Assembly: GCA_008360975.2 (NCBI GenBank)
Contig: CM039179.1
Coordinates: 51,194,561-51,258,560, forward strand
DNA: 64,000 nucleotides
Direction: 5' to 3'
From: Lichenostomus cassidix
Lineage: Eukaryota > Chordata > Aves > Passeriformes > Meliphagidae
Made by a program: the position numbers and the translations under genes. The notes below the pieces were generated by a model, which did no database searches, was not told the DNA's origin, and saw nothing but the letters and a program-made list of their open reading frames with translations. Below, one piece after another: positions 1 through 12,607 of this stretch. The stretch's first letter is position 1. Each line of letters starts with the position of its first letter.

Positions 1-371
1 CGAAGACAGGCTAAGAGAAATGGAGTTGTTTAGCCCAGAGAAGTCTATAGGGAGACCCCATTGCAGCCTTCCAACATATAAAGGGGGGCTATAAGAGAGA
101 TGGAGAGATATTTTTTACCAGGGTCTGCAGTGACAAGGTGGAGCAATGATTTTAAACGTAAAGAAGGTATGTTTAGAACTATGGGGGTGGTGAGGCACAG
201 GAACTGGTTGCTCAGAGAAGTGGTGGATGGCCCATCCCTGGCGGTATTCAAGGCCAGGTTGGGTGGGGCTTTGAGTAACCTGATGAACTGGAAGATGTTC
301 CAAGGAAGTTTGGTTGGATAAGAAGATTTTTTAAGGTCCCTTTCAACCCAAGCCAATCTATGATTCTATAA
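1..371 (+). mobile_element. CR1 LINE 3' fragment
   Basis: This is the 3' end of a CR1 non-LTR retrotransposon, cut by the left edge of the window. The order of blocks is typical of avian CR1 3' regions: a stretch like 'gcccagagaag', a block around 'ggtggtgaggcac', 'cccatccctgg.ggt.ttcaaggccaggttgg', then 'aaggtccctttcaaccca', ending in the CR1 terminal motif 'ctatgattctata' at about 357-370. It is non-coding 3' sequence; open frames here on either strand are chance readings. It has many substitutions and is an old copy. Confidence 0.93.
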
Positions 372-501
372 TCATGGGAAAGGATTGCTGTATCAGTAAA
401 AAGCAAAAAAAAATATTCCATGAAGAGATTAAGAAATGAAGGAGAAGACTGTGGTTGGCTTGAGACCCAAAGAGATGGCATTTCTTGTAGAATGCGTGTC
501 C

Positions 502-690
502 TAGAATCATAGAATAACGTAGGTTGGAAAAGATCCTTAATATCATTGAGTCCAGCAGCTAACCTAACACTGCCAAGTCCACCACTAAACCATGCCCCTA
601 AGCACCTCATCTACACGTCTTCTGAATACCTCCAGGGGTGGTGACACAACCACTTCCCTGGGCAGGCTGTTACATTGCCACCACCCTGGC
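502..690 (-). mobile_element. CR1 LINE 3' fragment
   Basis: A short CR1 copy in the opposite direction to the one at the left edge. It opens with the reverse complement of the CR1 tail ('tagaatcatagaat' at 502-515), followed by the usual 'ggttggaaaagatcc', 'aagtccacc' and 'tacctccaggg' blocks, and fades out near 'ccaccaccctgg'. It is truncated at its 5' side, as most CR1 copies are. Confidence 0.9.
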
Positions 691-1856
691 AGTGTGACAT
701 AATGACTTTTTACTCTGGTTTTACTGATATCTTAAGCTCTTAGTAGCTGATCTTTATCGGTAGAAATTTTTGTAGATACCCATAAAATATTTACTGCTTT
801 ATAAATCCAATTATCTTAAAAATAAGAAAAAAGTGAAATTAAAGAACTTTGTGATTTGCTAATTTGAATTACAAACTCACTATGAGTTACATGTTCCAGC
901 TGTTTAAGTATCCTAAATACATTTGCATTTGAAGACATAAAGTGCACAAATTCGTTATATACTAGTTACTACTTTCTAATTTTGTTTTATCTAAGAACAG
1001 TTAATTTAGTCTCCTGATTGCATAAATCCATTCACCAACAGATTAAATTCTTCTATGAAATTTTCAGAAGCAATGTAATGAAGTCACCTTCAGTCTGGTG
1101 TTGTCAGACCACAAATCAATATAGTAAAATATCCTAATTTTTTCAACATTAAGCATAAAAGTTTTTAGTGAAATATTTGCTCTAGTAACTTAAAGAAGAA
1201 GTTATAAAAAATGAATGCCTTTTCTTCTAAGGTAAAACTACAAAAAAGAATGCTGCTTGTCATTCAGAATTAAAATAAAATATTAGGACTTAATGAAAAA
1301 AGAATGGTCAGGTTCACAGAAAACTTAGTTTTTAAGCCACAATTTGGACAGAACAAACTGGTTACAGAGAAAAATCTGAAAATATTAAGTACTGATAAAT
1401 GATGGTCCTACCAGTGTGAAAGGATATGTATGCAAATTTTATCTATGAAAAGCAAACATAATTTTGATATTAAAGTGAAAACCTATTCACTGTAGTTACA
1501 GTAATATTTATTTAACTTTAACAATTGTAATATGGCTTTGCCAGGTAATCTTGTCATTATAACAGGAAATCCATACTAAAATAAATTGAACATTATAACA
1601 CTCTGTTACCATCTAATAAACTTTGTTGCCATTTGTCTAACAAAAATATTAGGAGTGTGGTCTGGTGATCTGAGTAGTGGGCTGTGAAATTGGCACCTGT
1701 ATTCTCCACCACAGGATATGACCTTGAGCATTCCACTAAAATATAAATCTCATTGTATTTCAAAGGCACATTTAATTGAGAAATAGATTATAAATATCTC
1801 AAAAACACAATGCCTCAAAAAATTGATAAAAGAAATTAGTAAATATGTTTGAAAAT

Positions 1857-1897
1857 GTGTGATATGTATGTGTGATATGTATGTGTGATATATATCT
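1857..1897. repeat. 13-bp tandem repeat, three copies
   Basis: The unit 'tgtgatatgtatg' occurs in register about three times, the last copy drifting to 'tgtgatatatatc'. This is a small minisatellite in AT-rich DNA with no gene next to it. Confidence 0.8.
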
Positions 1898-4800
1898 TAA
1901 GCATCTTACTATGATTTTAATATAAAAATAAGATCTCAACAAAGACTTGTACAATGCAGATATTTAAAATGTGTTGGATGCCACATACAATATCTGGAAA
2001 AAAACTTCCTCACTTGAACATCAGCATCCTGGATTGATTAACATTTTGTGAAAATTTATTATTTCAGAATATGAGTTGTACCTCATATATCCATGCAAAA
2101 TACATTACTGTGAAAAGTTTTAATCTCCTATTTTCATTTTCTTTAACAAAAGAAATAGATAAAATCTTTCTTCTCACTTGTTATGTTTTTCATTTCACAG
2201 ATTAGACTTCTGTGCCTTAGAGTGTTAATCCTTTTGTTCTTTGCACTTCCTCCAACTTTACATGGATGTATTCAAGCACATCCATTATTTACAACATTTT
2301 TGTATTACCTCAGCTCAGCAATATTAGGACCATGAAGTCCAAGTAGTAGCAGGAGAAAGCTCTGAACTCAATTTGCATTACTATTTGAAGCCAATTTTGT
2401 ATCAACATTCGACTAGCATCTTAGCCTTACAGCTTCCCACTGATATTTCACAGAATACAGCAAAGGAACTTTGTAACTTACAAAAAGTTTTATAGGTGAC
2501 TTTAATGTGAAGTATAAAATTCTTCCAAATTTTCCTACAGTCTGGTCTATTCATAACAGATCAATAAAGAAAGAGTAAAATGGTTTAAATGTAGACTTGT
2601 GATATTAAAAACTAATATAATTTTAATAAAGTATTGTTTTAACAGCTAATAGCAGTTCTAATTAGATATGTGTGAGCATTCTATGGTAAAATAAAAAGAG
2701 AATAAACTTTCTTCTTGTCATCAGAGTAACTGTGAAGAAGGACTAAACAGCTGTGTTGCCAAAAATAGAAAGACAGTGGATAAATGTAAATTCTTCCTGG
2801 ATAAGCAAATCAAATGCATCCAGAAACTTCCCCATCACTGAGGTCAAGTAATATAGCACTGCCCTTATCTGGGGTGATAATTTCCTTTAGTCTGCAAGAG
2901 GGAGTGACAATGTATAATAATAAGAGAGAATATACATAATAAAATATATAATAAGAAATTAATAATTTTATTGTTAAAATTAATAAGAATATAATAAGAA
3001 AGAAACCCAAAATACTCTAATTCCTCATATAAATATATATATGTACAGGAGTTAATTAGAAGAGAATTGTTTTTCTTGGGTCAGAAGTATTTAAATTATC
3101 ATTGATCTTTAATTTAATTTTAGGTGTAGCTGAAGTTGCATTCACCTGTCAGAATTTGTAAAGACCTTCTATTTATATCAAAACCATTTAAAGGACATTT
3201 AAGCATAAAATCTCAGAAAACTGTAAGGAAGAAATGTACTCTATTCCTAGAGTGACCTATGTCACAGAAAGGAAAACAAGGCATAAATGCAGAAATGAAT
3301 ATATTTAAGACATCAAACATTTCTCTGACATGGGATTTAGACATTATTAATGTTCTTGAATTCAAAACAATGACTCAGTTAGCTTGCTCACAAGTTCAGG
3401 CTAACCTCAAGGGAATTTTAAATTGACTGGTGGCTCCTTTTAGGAGAACACAGATCTCAAAACACCTGAACTTAGGTATTTATCTTAATGCTTCACACTG
3501 AATTGCTAGAAACTCAATTCTTGCTTAAATATCAGAGCCATGCAGAGACAACACAAAGTATTGCCTAGGTCCACAGGGGAACCTATGTCTCCTGTGTTCA
3601 GAGCATTCCTAATGTACAGTGACAGCCCTGAGTTCAGCAAGACACACAGCAGTCACAATCACTTTACAGGGTATGTCTGCTGGCACTGTCACCACCAGCT
3701 AACTTTTATACAGTGGTCAATTCTTGACATTATTTACCCAGCAGGTGTGGAACTAAGATTCTGTATCCTCCACAGCATGGCAATATGTAGTCAAACACTA
3801 AGCTCTCAGCCTCCAGATAGGCTAGACAGTCTCAGCTGAAGCTGTCCCATTTAGAGTTTCAAACTTCTTGTCAAACTCCTGGCAGGCTTCATTGTGGATT
3901 TGTGTTCCTGTTTCACAAAAAAGAACTGAATAAAAGAAGATTTGGACCAAAGAAAATAATTAAGGGATTTCATCCCCAAATATATACCACACCCTCAACT
4001 GAATGATCTTAATATTTCCCTAAAATTATGTCAGTGTGACTAAGTGCAGTGAGACTCTCAGAAGGATAGAAAACTAGTCTGAAAATATCTAGAAATCTCT
4101 AGTATAAAATATGCAGACATATATTCAAGGAATTTAAGAACAAAAGAACAAAACATGTCTCAACTGAAGACTGGAAGCTGCATGAACTAATTAAGCTGCA
4201 TGATGACCCTAATATTGCAAGAACTCCATCGGTGAAAGACACTGAATAGTTGTCTACAGAGTTCCAAATCCACATCTTACTATTGAAGGATATCAAAGAT
4301 AAAAGCATGATTCATTTTTAAGTTCTAATATGGGGGGTTTCCTACTTTATATGCCTCAAATTATCTAGGAGCAATTTTGAAGGACGTATTTTATTTTTCA
4401 GTTTAGGAAAAATGTAATTTTTATATTTTATATTTTATATTTAAAAATTCAGATTGTTCCTTAAGAAAGGTTATGCCTTTAGAGATTCTCTTTTCATTTC
4501 AGAGGGTTTTTTTAAAATATGAAGCTAAGCTGTAATAATTTTGTAGCAGATGTGTTTCACAATCCAGGAATTTTTTCTACAGGTTTCAGGTGATGTTGGC
4601 CATGAAAATTTATTAAACACCTCCGGCATCTCTGAAAATCGTTCCTCCTCTTTGTGTAGCTTGTTTCAAAGTTTTATTAAAGCATTAGCACAAGACTGAG
4701 AGCAAAGAGTACATTTGACCAGAATGGCTGGAAGTCTCACGAGATTTCTCTCATTTTATTTTCAATTTCGTTGTGCAATTTTGAGATACGAAATCCTCTT

Positions 4801-5689
4801 TTCTTAACTGCAAGTTCCTCATATAAGATATGGTTATAATAACAGGATATCCTGACTTTTATGACCTGAAGGCAGAAAGATATCTATGGAGTTTAAATTT
4901 TTAGCACTCTTCAGTTCATGGGGCAAGTGTTTATCTTTTCCATAAAGCTTTTAATTCTGAGTTAGAAACAATATGGAGTCTGTTTAGATTACTTACATGT
5001 ACTAAAAATAAAACATCAAAGCCTCCATAGACTTCTACAACCTGTCACTGGTTTAATTTGGAACTGTTTTACATCCCTTGAGTTTTAATTTAATAAACCT
5101 GAAATCTTCAAATCTGTTATGAAGAAGGTGAAATGTAAAATGGAGCTCAATTAATAAGATCTATAGATTGCTTATGAGGTTACCAGTGCTTGCTTCTCTG
5201 GCAAATCACCACCTGTTACCTGTTTTGTTTCCAAGCCAAAATAGTTTCTTCTGATTTTTGCTAAACACCTCTTAGGAAAATTTGAATCATCAGATAAGCA
5301 TTGTCCTCTTGATTCCATGAAACTCTTGATACTTCTAAACTGTCGTGTTGTAAAATCAGGGACTGAAATCTGCATCAGTTCATTGAAAAGATAAATGGAA
5401 AAAAGAAATGAACTGTCTTTCAGTAAGTATAAAGTAGGACACATTAATTTCGTGCCAATACTTTATTTTGGATGAGAAATATTGTTTTGAAATAGATCTT
5501 ATTGCCATCCCCACCTAATGTGTTTGCATAGCATTTGGAGCATGTATTATATTTCTTTTATTATGAAACTAACCTGGAAAAGACAATCCAGGAGACCACA
5601 GACTGTGCTCCAGATGTATAAGGACATAGAATTTGTGTATTTGTGTAGGTGCATGTATTTTTCTCTTGCAGACTTATTAGTTATACATA

Positions 5690-5757
5690 TATATGCATAT
5701 ACAATACATTTATACATATGTATGTAAATACATGTGTATGTATACATATGTATATAG
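5690..5757. repeat. AT-rich imperfect microsatellite
   Basis: Imperfect ATAC/ATGT repeat ('acatatatatgcatatac', 'atgtatgtaaatacatgtg') with many internal palindromes. It ends about 35 bp before the CR1 tail that starts at 5793. Confidence 0.75.
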
Positions 5758-5792
5758 AGGGAGATATATAAATTAGTTGAATCCTTATTATA

Positions 5793-6222
5793 ATAGAATC
5801 ATAGAATATCCAGAGTTGGAAGGGACCCACAAGGATCACCAAGTCTAACTCTTGGCCCTGCACAGCACCATCCCCAAGAGTCACACCACGTGCCTCAGAG
5901 CATTGTCCAAATCCTTCATGACTTCTGTCAGGCTTGGTGCTGTGACCACTTCCCTGGGGAGCCTGTTCCACTGCCCAACCACCCTCTGGGTGAAAAACCT
6001 TTTCCTGATACCCAGCCCAAACCTCCCCTGATACAACACACCAGGCCATTGACACAGGTCCTGTCTCTGGTTGCCAGAGAAAAGAGATCAGTGCCTGCCC
6101 TTCCTCTTCCCCTCAGGAGGAAGCTGTAGACTGCAATGAGGTCTTCCCTCAGTCTTCTCCAGGCTGAATAACCACACGACCTCAGGCACTTTTCCTAGGA
6201 CTTCTCTTATAAACCCCTCACT
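5793..6222 (-). mobile_element. CR1 LINE 3' fragment
   Basis: A well-preserved CR1 3' region read on the minus strand. It starts with 'atagaatcatagaat' and continues through 'agttggaagggacc', 'gtccaaatccttcatgac', 'ccacttccctggggagcctg' and 'ccaaccaccctctgggtg' to 'tcttctccaggctgaa' and 'aacccctca'. All of these are standard landmarks in the last ~450 bp of avian CR1. It is non-coding. Confidence 0.95.
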
Positions 6223-9200
6223 ATATTTTTTTCCCTCCTTTGTATGCTTTCTAGTAGCTTTATCATTTCAATAGAGTCATCTGATTGATATTCTGCAATA
6301 GATTTTTATACAAAAGATCTGAGAATCTGCAGCTGCCCCAGCAGCCAGCAGTATGCACGAATTAATCAGACAATTCCAAGTTGAGCAAAATGTCTCCTGT
6401 CATCAGTCTGGTGGCAGAAAGTGTGAAGGCTGGGACAGTTGGCAAGGAAGACAAGGAGGCTGGGTTCTAGAAGGCAGGCAATTTATTGTCATACATTTAC
6501 ACCCTTTGATTCAAAGTCCATTAATATACAAATAATGTATATTATTTGTGTGAGGTCGTGTGTAAGTTACTAGTCCATTAGATTTACAATGAACAATGAC
6601 AAACAGTGGATGATTTAGGACTCAACTATCCAAAATCATAAGCACATTTTCTGAGGAGACTAATTCAGACTCTTTGCAAGTTCCATAGCCACTGAGCTTT
6701 AGGTGCTGGTGCCACACATACTTATGAATGCATAGGAGAAACAAAATGTAACATTTAGTGACTGGAAAATATTTCAAACAGGAAAAAGTAAAATGAAGAT
6801 TTAGTGATTTAAGAAAGCAGAATATGCTTGTTTTCCTACTGAGAAAATGCTGAAGTCTTTCTCCTGTTCTTCCACACCTGATTCTTGGTCAGACATCCCC
6901 CACTTTCACATAATCTCTAATGCTTGCTGGGCTACATATTAGTTCACTTTTCTAGAAATCTACCTGATAAAAGAAACAGTAACTGTATAGTCATTACAGA
7001 GAAAAAGTAAAATTTTATACTTCATGGAATCAAGAAGATGTCAATTCCCCAAAATTATGATAACATCTGGTTTCACAAAGTAATATTTGCTCTCACAGAA
7101 CAAGGACTGTTTCTTTCTGATCAGGGTAGATAAACAAGATGGTTGGACAGAAAGAAAGTAGTCTTAATCTTGGTATAAATAGATTAAGTAATCTTACCCA
7201 TCAATTTCTCCTATTTTTTCACTCAGCCAAATTTTTTACTAGAATTATCATTGTTTTGGTCTATTCTGGACAAGGGGAACATTAGTATTTCTGATCTGTT
7301 TTAGCTCAACTAGAGTAGCAGGAATCCGAAGGAAAGATAACCAACTGTAAGTGTGCTTTCCAAAGCCCTAATACTTTTATGGAACCGAGAAAACAGCATG
7401 TGCTTTACTATTTTAGCACACTCTGCAGAACCCTCAAGTCTATGCAGACCATTCTGAAAGTTTCTCCCGAGAGTTAAGCTAAGAAGACCCTCCCACACTC
7501 GTAACACCCAAAAATTCCTAGAATGCAGCAAAGTATTGGTAGCATACTTTAATCCCCTTCCAAAAGCTGATTGGTCCCATCAGGCTCAAGAGAACCTAAA
7601 ACTCATAGCCTTGTGTGTTTGAAGAGCTGTCATTAGCACTGGCATTCTTTGCCTCATTGGCCACTTAGCCTTCTTGAGCTTTTCATTCTCAAAGGAGTGG
7701 CAAGGTAAGGAATGGGAAACATTTTCTAATAGTTGTCTATACTGTGTCAACCAGAACTTTCAGGACTATGTGAACATCTCCATTATGCACATAGAAAATG
7801 AAGCACCTATGCAAGGCAAACTTTTTCACATTCCTGCTTTTCAGCAAGGAAGCACTAAGTTAGATGCAATGAATTCAAGACTTCATTAAATCAAACAAGT
7901 GAGACATTTTTCAGATGCAGGGTTTCAGAATACATTTTCATTTTGGCAATACTTTTTATTGCTCAAAATATATTCAACCGAGACAAGGACATCATGTTCC
8001 ATGTATAAAACAATATTTATCTCCCTATTTTATGGAACTTCTAAAGTCACAAGAATGTTTCTTTTTTTTTACTTTTCATAATGAATAGTAACTTTTGTGC
8101 TTGAAGTGCAGCCATTCATACTCACCCTTCCAAGTGTCACTAAAACCTGTGGAAACAGCCCAAGAAAAGGTAATAGTCCGAATTATTGTTACAAGCACTA
8201 TAAATTATAATGTTTTATGCAAAAATTAAAAACACTTGACCTTTAAACTGTATATTTGGTCTTCTAAGGAAAAAAGCCCACAATTTTCTCATGTTCATGT
8301 TGAAATAAATTTGGTTATCCAAAGTAATCTCTTGCTATCTAGTCTTCTTTAAGTTGCATTTTGGAACTGATTTAATTAACATTTGACAGCTGAAATCTGT
8401 CCATAACTGTTGGAATTAACCATTGTAATTGTTATTCTGCAGAAAAAACTGTGCAGCTGAATTTAACTTTTCTCCAGATGTTAAAACATCTTGAACTCAT
8501 TTGTGCAGTTTAGTAGATAATGCATTATATGAAGAGAAAATTCGTAGTCATCAAGATGACTCACTTTGCTATATAAGTCTGACTTTTATTTTTTTTTAAT
8601 TCAATGGAACACGGCAAAATAAATTGTAAGCTACAGGTCTAAATTTGTGAACTAACACTTCATCCTTAATTAGGATTTACTTAAAAATTATTTTTAACTA
8701 AAAATGAAACAATCTTATTTGGTAAAATGACACTTTCTAGAAATGATAATTTTATCTGAGTAAACTTAAATGTCTGTTTTGATTGTGTGTTCTGAATTAT
8801 TAATTTAAAAATTTTAAAACTTAACATTTCTTGTTCTAACTAAAAGAATATGCATTTAAATATGTATCAGCATTACTGGTGTAATTGATCACAGAAAAAC
8901 CTTCTTCCTATATTCAATAATTTGCTCTTGGCATCAGCCTTTGCCTATGAATGCACTATAAGTAATAGCAATTTCTTAATTAAAACAGCCAATTCTGTAT
9001 TTTTGTCCATTTGGTAGAAGTTTATTCATAATTTGCATTTAACCTTTGTACTTCATTACTTTATTTTTCTAGTCTATCAATATCAGTGTGTATAGAAAAA
9101 ACTATTTCTGTTGGAGCAGTATTAACATGTAATGTGAATCTTATATTTCAGAGCTTTTCTCTTTAGAATGATAATAATTTTGAAAATAGGAAAAATGAAA

Positions 9201-9858
9201 GAGCTGGCTTCTGATGCACTGGCTAGAGATTAAGTTATACACACTACCATCAATCCACAATAATGGTAATTTTGGAGGGAAATACCTCTCATCTAACTTT
9301 AGTAATCTATTATGTAAATGTGTACACCTTAGGTGATATCTTTAGGCTTCTGTCAGAGCTGCTGAAGAGAAATAGGCATATTTAGGATATGATTTATCCA
9401 CTGTGATAAATGTCTGTGTAAGAATAAAATAGATGAGACCGCCTAAGTGATTCTTTCTCTTCATTAACTATAAAATGAGCCTTGGGTATCTATTCGAGAT
9501 TCATACATCTGTGCTATTTCCTAAGTTAAAAAAAATGTGTTGCTTCCTAAATGTCAGTGAGACATTTTAAGAAATTAGTGTAGCTTCAGAATATATCACT
9601 GGTAATATTCCATCTTCACTGTCTACTGATTCACTAATAAAATAATTGTTTATATTTCTGGTTTTTTTCATTTCAATTTTTGTTAGTGCCAAGATTAAAA
9701 TAAGAGTTGGAGTTTTATTATTCTCCCTCTAGTTCCATGAGAAAGTTTGAGGAGAAATGGCTGTGACTCCAGTGTCGGCCAGAACTGCAATTGTGAACAT
9801 CTTAATGTAGGTATCTGCCTGTGACCTTCACTGAATTTAAGTGAATCAAGGATTTCCA
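6223..9858. other. AT-rich desert, no gene recognised
   Basis: AT-rich sequence in which no gene, RNA or repeat family is recognised. The somewhat GC-richer parts (6330-6500 and 7300-7560) were checked on both strands without result. Confidence 0.65.
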
Positions 9859-10627
9859 TTTAAGTTGCCCAAATACATCCTTGGTTTCTAGGAGCTGGTC
9901 CAAGAGAAAGCTGATCTTCTATATTTCCTTTGCCCTGTCTTCAGCCCTGTAGAGATGACAGTAGGTACCTAGAGGAAGGTAACAGATCTGAGTCAAAATA
10001 AAGGCAGGGAGATTACTTGCCACTTACCATCAGAGGCAAACCAGACTTGACTTGGGGAAAATTGATGTAATTTACTGCCAATTGAGATGGACAGTGAGAA
10101 GCAAAGACAAAAACACACCGTCCTGCCAACCTCTCCCCCTCTTTTTTCCCCAGGCTCAAGTTCACTCCTTCCCTCCTGACTCTTTCACCTGCCTCCACTC
10201 CAATAGCACTGGTTAATGTGGAATGGGAGCTGAGGTCAGTCCGTAAAAGCTCCCTTCTGCCACTTCTTTCTCCTCACTTTTCTCCAATTCCCTGTTGTCC
10301 ACAGGCTGCAGCATACCTGTTCAGGTGTGGTCCTATCAACAGGCTGCAGGGCACCTCCTTCCCTCCTTTTTCCTCACCTTGCTGAGCTGTTTTACACATT
10401 CCTCACTTGTCCTTCTGGAGCTGCCATGCAATATTTTAAGAATGTTTTTAAAATATATTTTAAAACATGGTTTCCTTAATACACTTTCCCCGAGGTCCCT
10501 CCACCTTAGCTGTGGTGTTCAGACACGCCCTGGGATGGGTGGAACCAGCTGTGTCCAGCATGGGGCAGCCCTAGCCACTCCTTGCAGTGGTTCCTGCAGA
10601 TTTGCTGCCAGCACTCAATACATTTAA
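9859..10627 (-). mobile_element. decayed solo LTR, ERVL-like long family
   Basis: A degraded solo LTR on the minus strand, same family as the copies at 25859, 33604 and 38133. The diagnostic stretch is at 9990-10075: 'gtcaaaataaaggcaggg', 'cagacttgacttggggaa', then an AATT-rich block, which is the R/U5 side. The other end gives 'cagcatggggcagccc' and 'cactcaataca' at 10612-10622. The LTR itself is about 9864-10622. TTTAA stands immediately outside both ends (9859-9863 and 10623-10627), fitting a 5-bp target duplication. At ~760 bp it is shorter than the ~1-kb copy at 25859, so part of the middle is lost. No internal viral genes remain. Confidence 0.72.
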
Positions 10628-12369
10628 GGTGAAAAGGTATTTCAGTTTTTTCAGAAAACTGTGATTTTGGAAGCCTGCCCCACAGCAAAACTCCTGTTGG
10701 GCATTATAGTAGTCAAAATATCCCTGTAAAGTAGGTGATGCCTGGCAAGCCTAAAAACATCTTCTTATGGTGATCTGAATGGAAATACTTTTGTGTGCTA
10801 CTCACATGATATCCCAATGCAGTATTTTCAAATATATGCTCTATGCTTTTGTCTGCTTAGATTTGTCTGAAAAGTAATGAGAGCAGGTGGGACAGCTTGT
10901 GAAACACACCTGAGGAATCATGGATTTAAAAAGCAAATAATAAAAGTATGAGGAAGAACATTTTTAACATCATGTTCATGTATCATGCTCCAAATTATTC
11001 TATGCCTTAAGGAATTTAAGCCTCTATGTTTGAATGAAATGTCCTAGCCTTTTAGGACATTTTTAAGGGTTGTGGAGGTTTCTTTGTTTCTTTTTGACGG
11101 GAGAGTGTTGTATAATCATTTTGTATTGGAGCTGAAGCTTCAGGTAAGACAGTAAATAGGTATCTATCAACAATTAAAAAGTGTGACATTTTTATATAAT
11201 CTAAGAGATTTCCTGTTTCAGCAGCAAAATGTCGAAGTTTCCAGTGTGTGTAAATTTGGCAGATATATGACATGAATACCACAGCTAACGATAAATGATG
11301 AACAACTAAAACATCCCCAGAATGTGACTGGTTGAGATGTATAAGAGCAGCAGTATATTGACTTCGGTAATGTCTGAACATCATGATAAAAACTTTGCAG
11401 CAAATGAGAAAGTAAGAGCAATGTATTGAAAATTCAGTACATGAGAAATGAGAATGACAAAATGTTCCCAAATCAGGATGTGAAAATGGTAAAGCGTAAG
11501 GAGAACTCAGGGGAGAATTTGCATTGAGTGGAAGTGATGTTGCTATTTTGACTGTGCCTGCTGCACAGCAGGTGATTACTTCATGACAGAGAAGAATGAT
11601 CCTTCTATCTCTCATCTCTCTAGGTAGTTACATAGCTGTCATCACTTCAGTACATGAATGTAGTTTCCTCTTCCTTCATTTATACAACACATCATTTATC
11701 TATTTTATGTACACCATTTAGAACTACTTGCAGGAAGTCTCTGTGACAACCTTTGGTTGCAATTAGGTTCTGTCAAGTTAATTTCAAAAGTTATAAGTCA
11801 TCTAAGTTTGTCTTGCATTTTATCACAGCCAGTTCCATTTAGGATACCAAGATGCTCTTACAGAAAAATACTAGCTCAATGTCCACTCTTCTAAAGCTAT
11901 TCATTGTAACTTTCATCAATAGAAGAGAAAATTCTTAAATGGATAGTTAGAAGATGTAAAATTGCTGTCATTGCCACATTTTTACTATTTTATTTTGTAA
12001 TTGAGTCACAGACAGAAAGAGGATAACATTAAGGATTTTAAAATTTTCAACAGTATTTTCAAAAGTCAGTCACAATCCGAATATACTGATACAACTGCAA
12101 AAAAAAGGGGGGGAAGGTAATAGTAACCATAACCATTTTCTGTCCTTGAACTAATTTAGGTCACTGGTAGATACCATCCTATGCAGTCTTGAGAAAAAAG
12201 TAATCAAAATAAATACATTATAGGAGGATTTACCATGAATTAAAGAATTCCCTGGGTTTAATATGGCACAATATTATATGACCCTTTTTCAGATCCTATG
12301 TCAATTTCCTCTGCTGTATGAAAGGCTACTGATTTGCTTTATCAACTTTATAGGCTTTATAACTGAGCA
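10628..12369. other. desert containing one 187-codon open frame
   Basis: No repeat or gene is recognised here. The minus-strand frame 11052-11615 (187 codons) is the longest in the window. It has no motif, signal peptide or domain that I recognise, and its composition looks like translated AT-rich intergenic DNA, so it is not called as a gene. Confidence 0.6.
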
Positions 12370-12607
12370 GAAACTGATGCACAGGATGTTCCATTTGAAC
12401 ATGAGGAAGAACTTCACTGTGAGGGTGATGATATTTTGGAACAGATTGTCCAGAGAGGTTGTGGAGTCTCCTACACTGCAGATATTCAAAAACTGTCTGG
12501 ATTCAATCCTGTGCCATGTGCTCTAGGATAACCCTCCTTGAGCAGAGAGTTGGACCAGATGATCCCCTGTGATCCCTCCCAGACTCATGCACTCTGTGAT
12601 GCTGTGA
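12370..12607 (+). mobile_element. CR1 LINE 3' fragment
   Basis: CR1 3' end on the plus strand. Recognisable blocks are 'aacatgaggaagaacttc', 'actgtgagggtg', 'ttggaacagattgtccag', 'gaggttgtggagtctcc' and 'ttggaccagatgatcccc', ending near 'actctgtgatgctgtgat', a CR1 tail variant. The 5' side is truncated. Confidence 0.92.

Larger units (their letters stand above)
691..5792. other. AT-rich desert, no gene recognised
   Basis: About 5.1 kb of AT-rich DNA without a recognisable exon, repeat family or RNA gene. It holds a three-copy 13-bp repeat near 1857-1897, a very AT-rich run at 2900-3010, and short TATATTTT-like runs near 4418-4440. Frames of 66-99 codons occur (for example 3540-3839) but resemble no family I know. 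Confidence 0.7.

Noticed and set aside
3540..3839. 99-codon plus-strand frame in moderately GC-rich DNA
   Set aside because: It starts with ATG and is cysteine/histidine-rich in parts, but shows no zinc-finger spacing or known motif; chance is sufficient.
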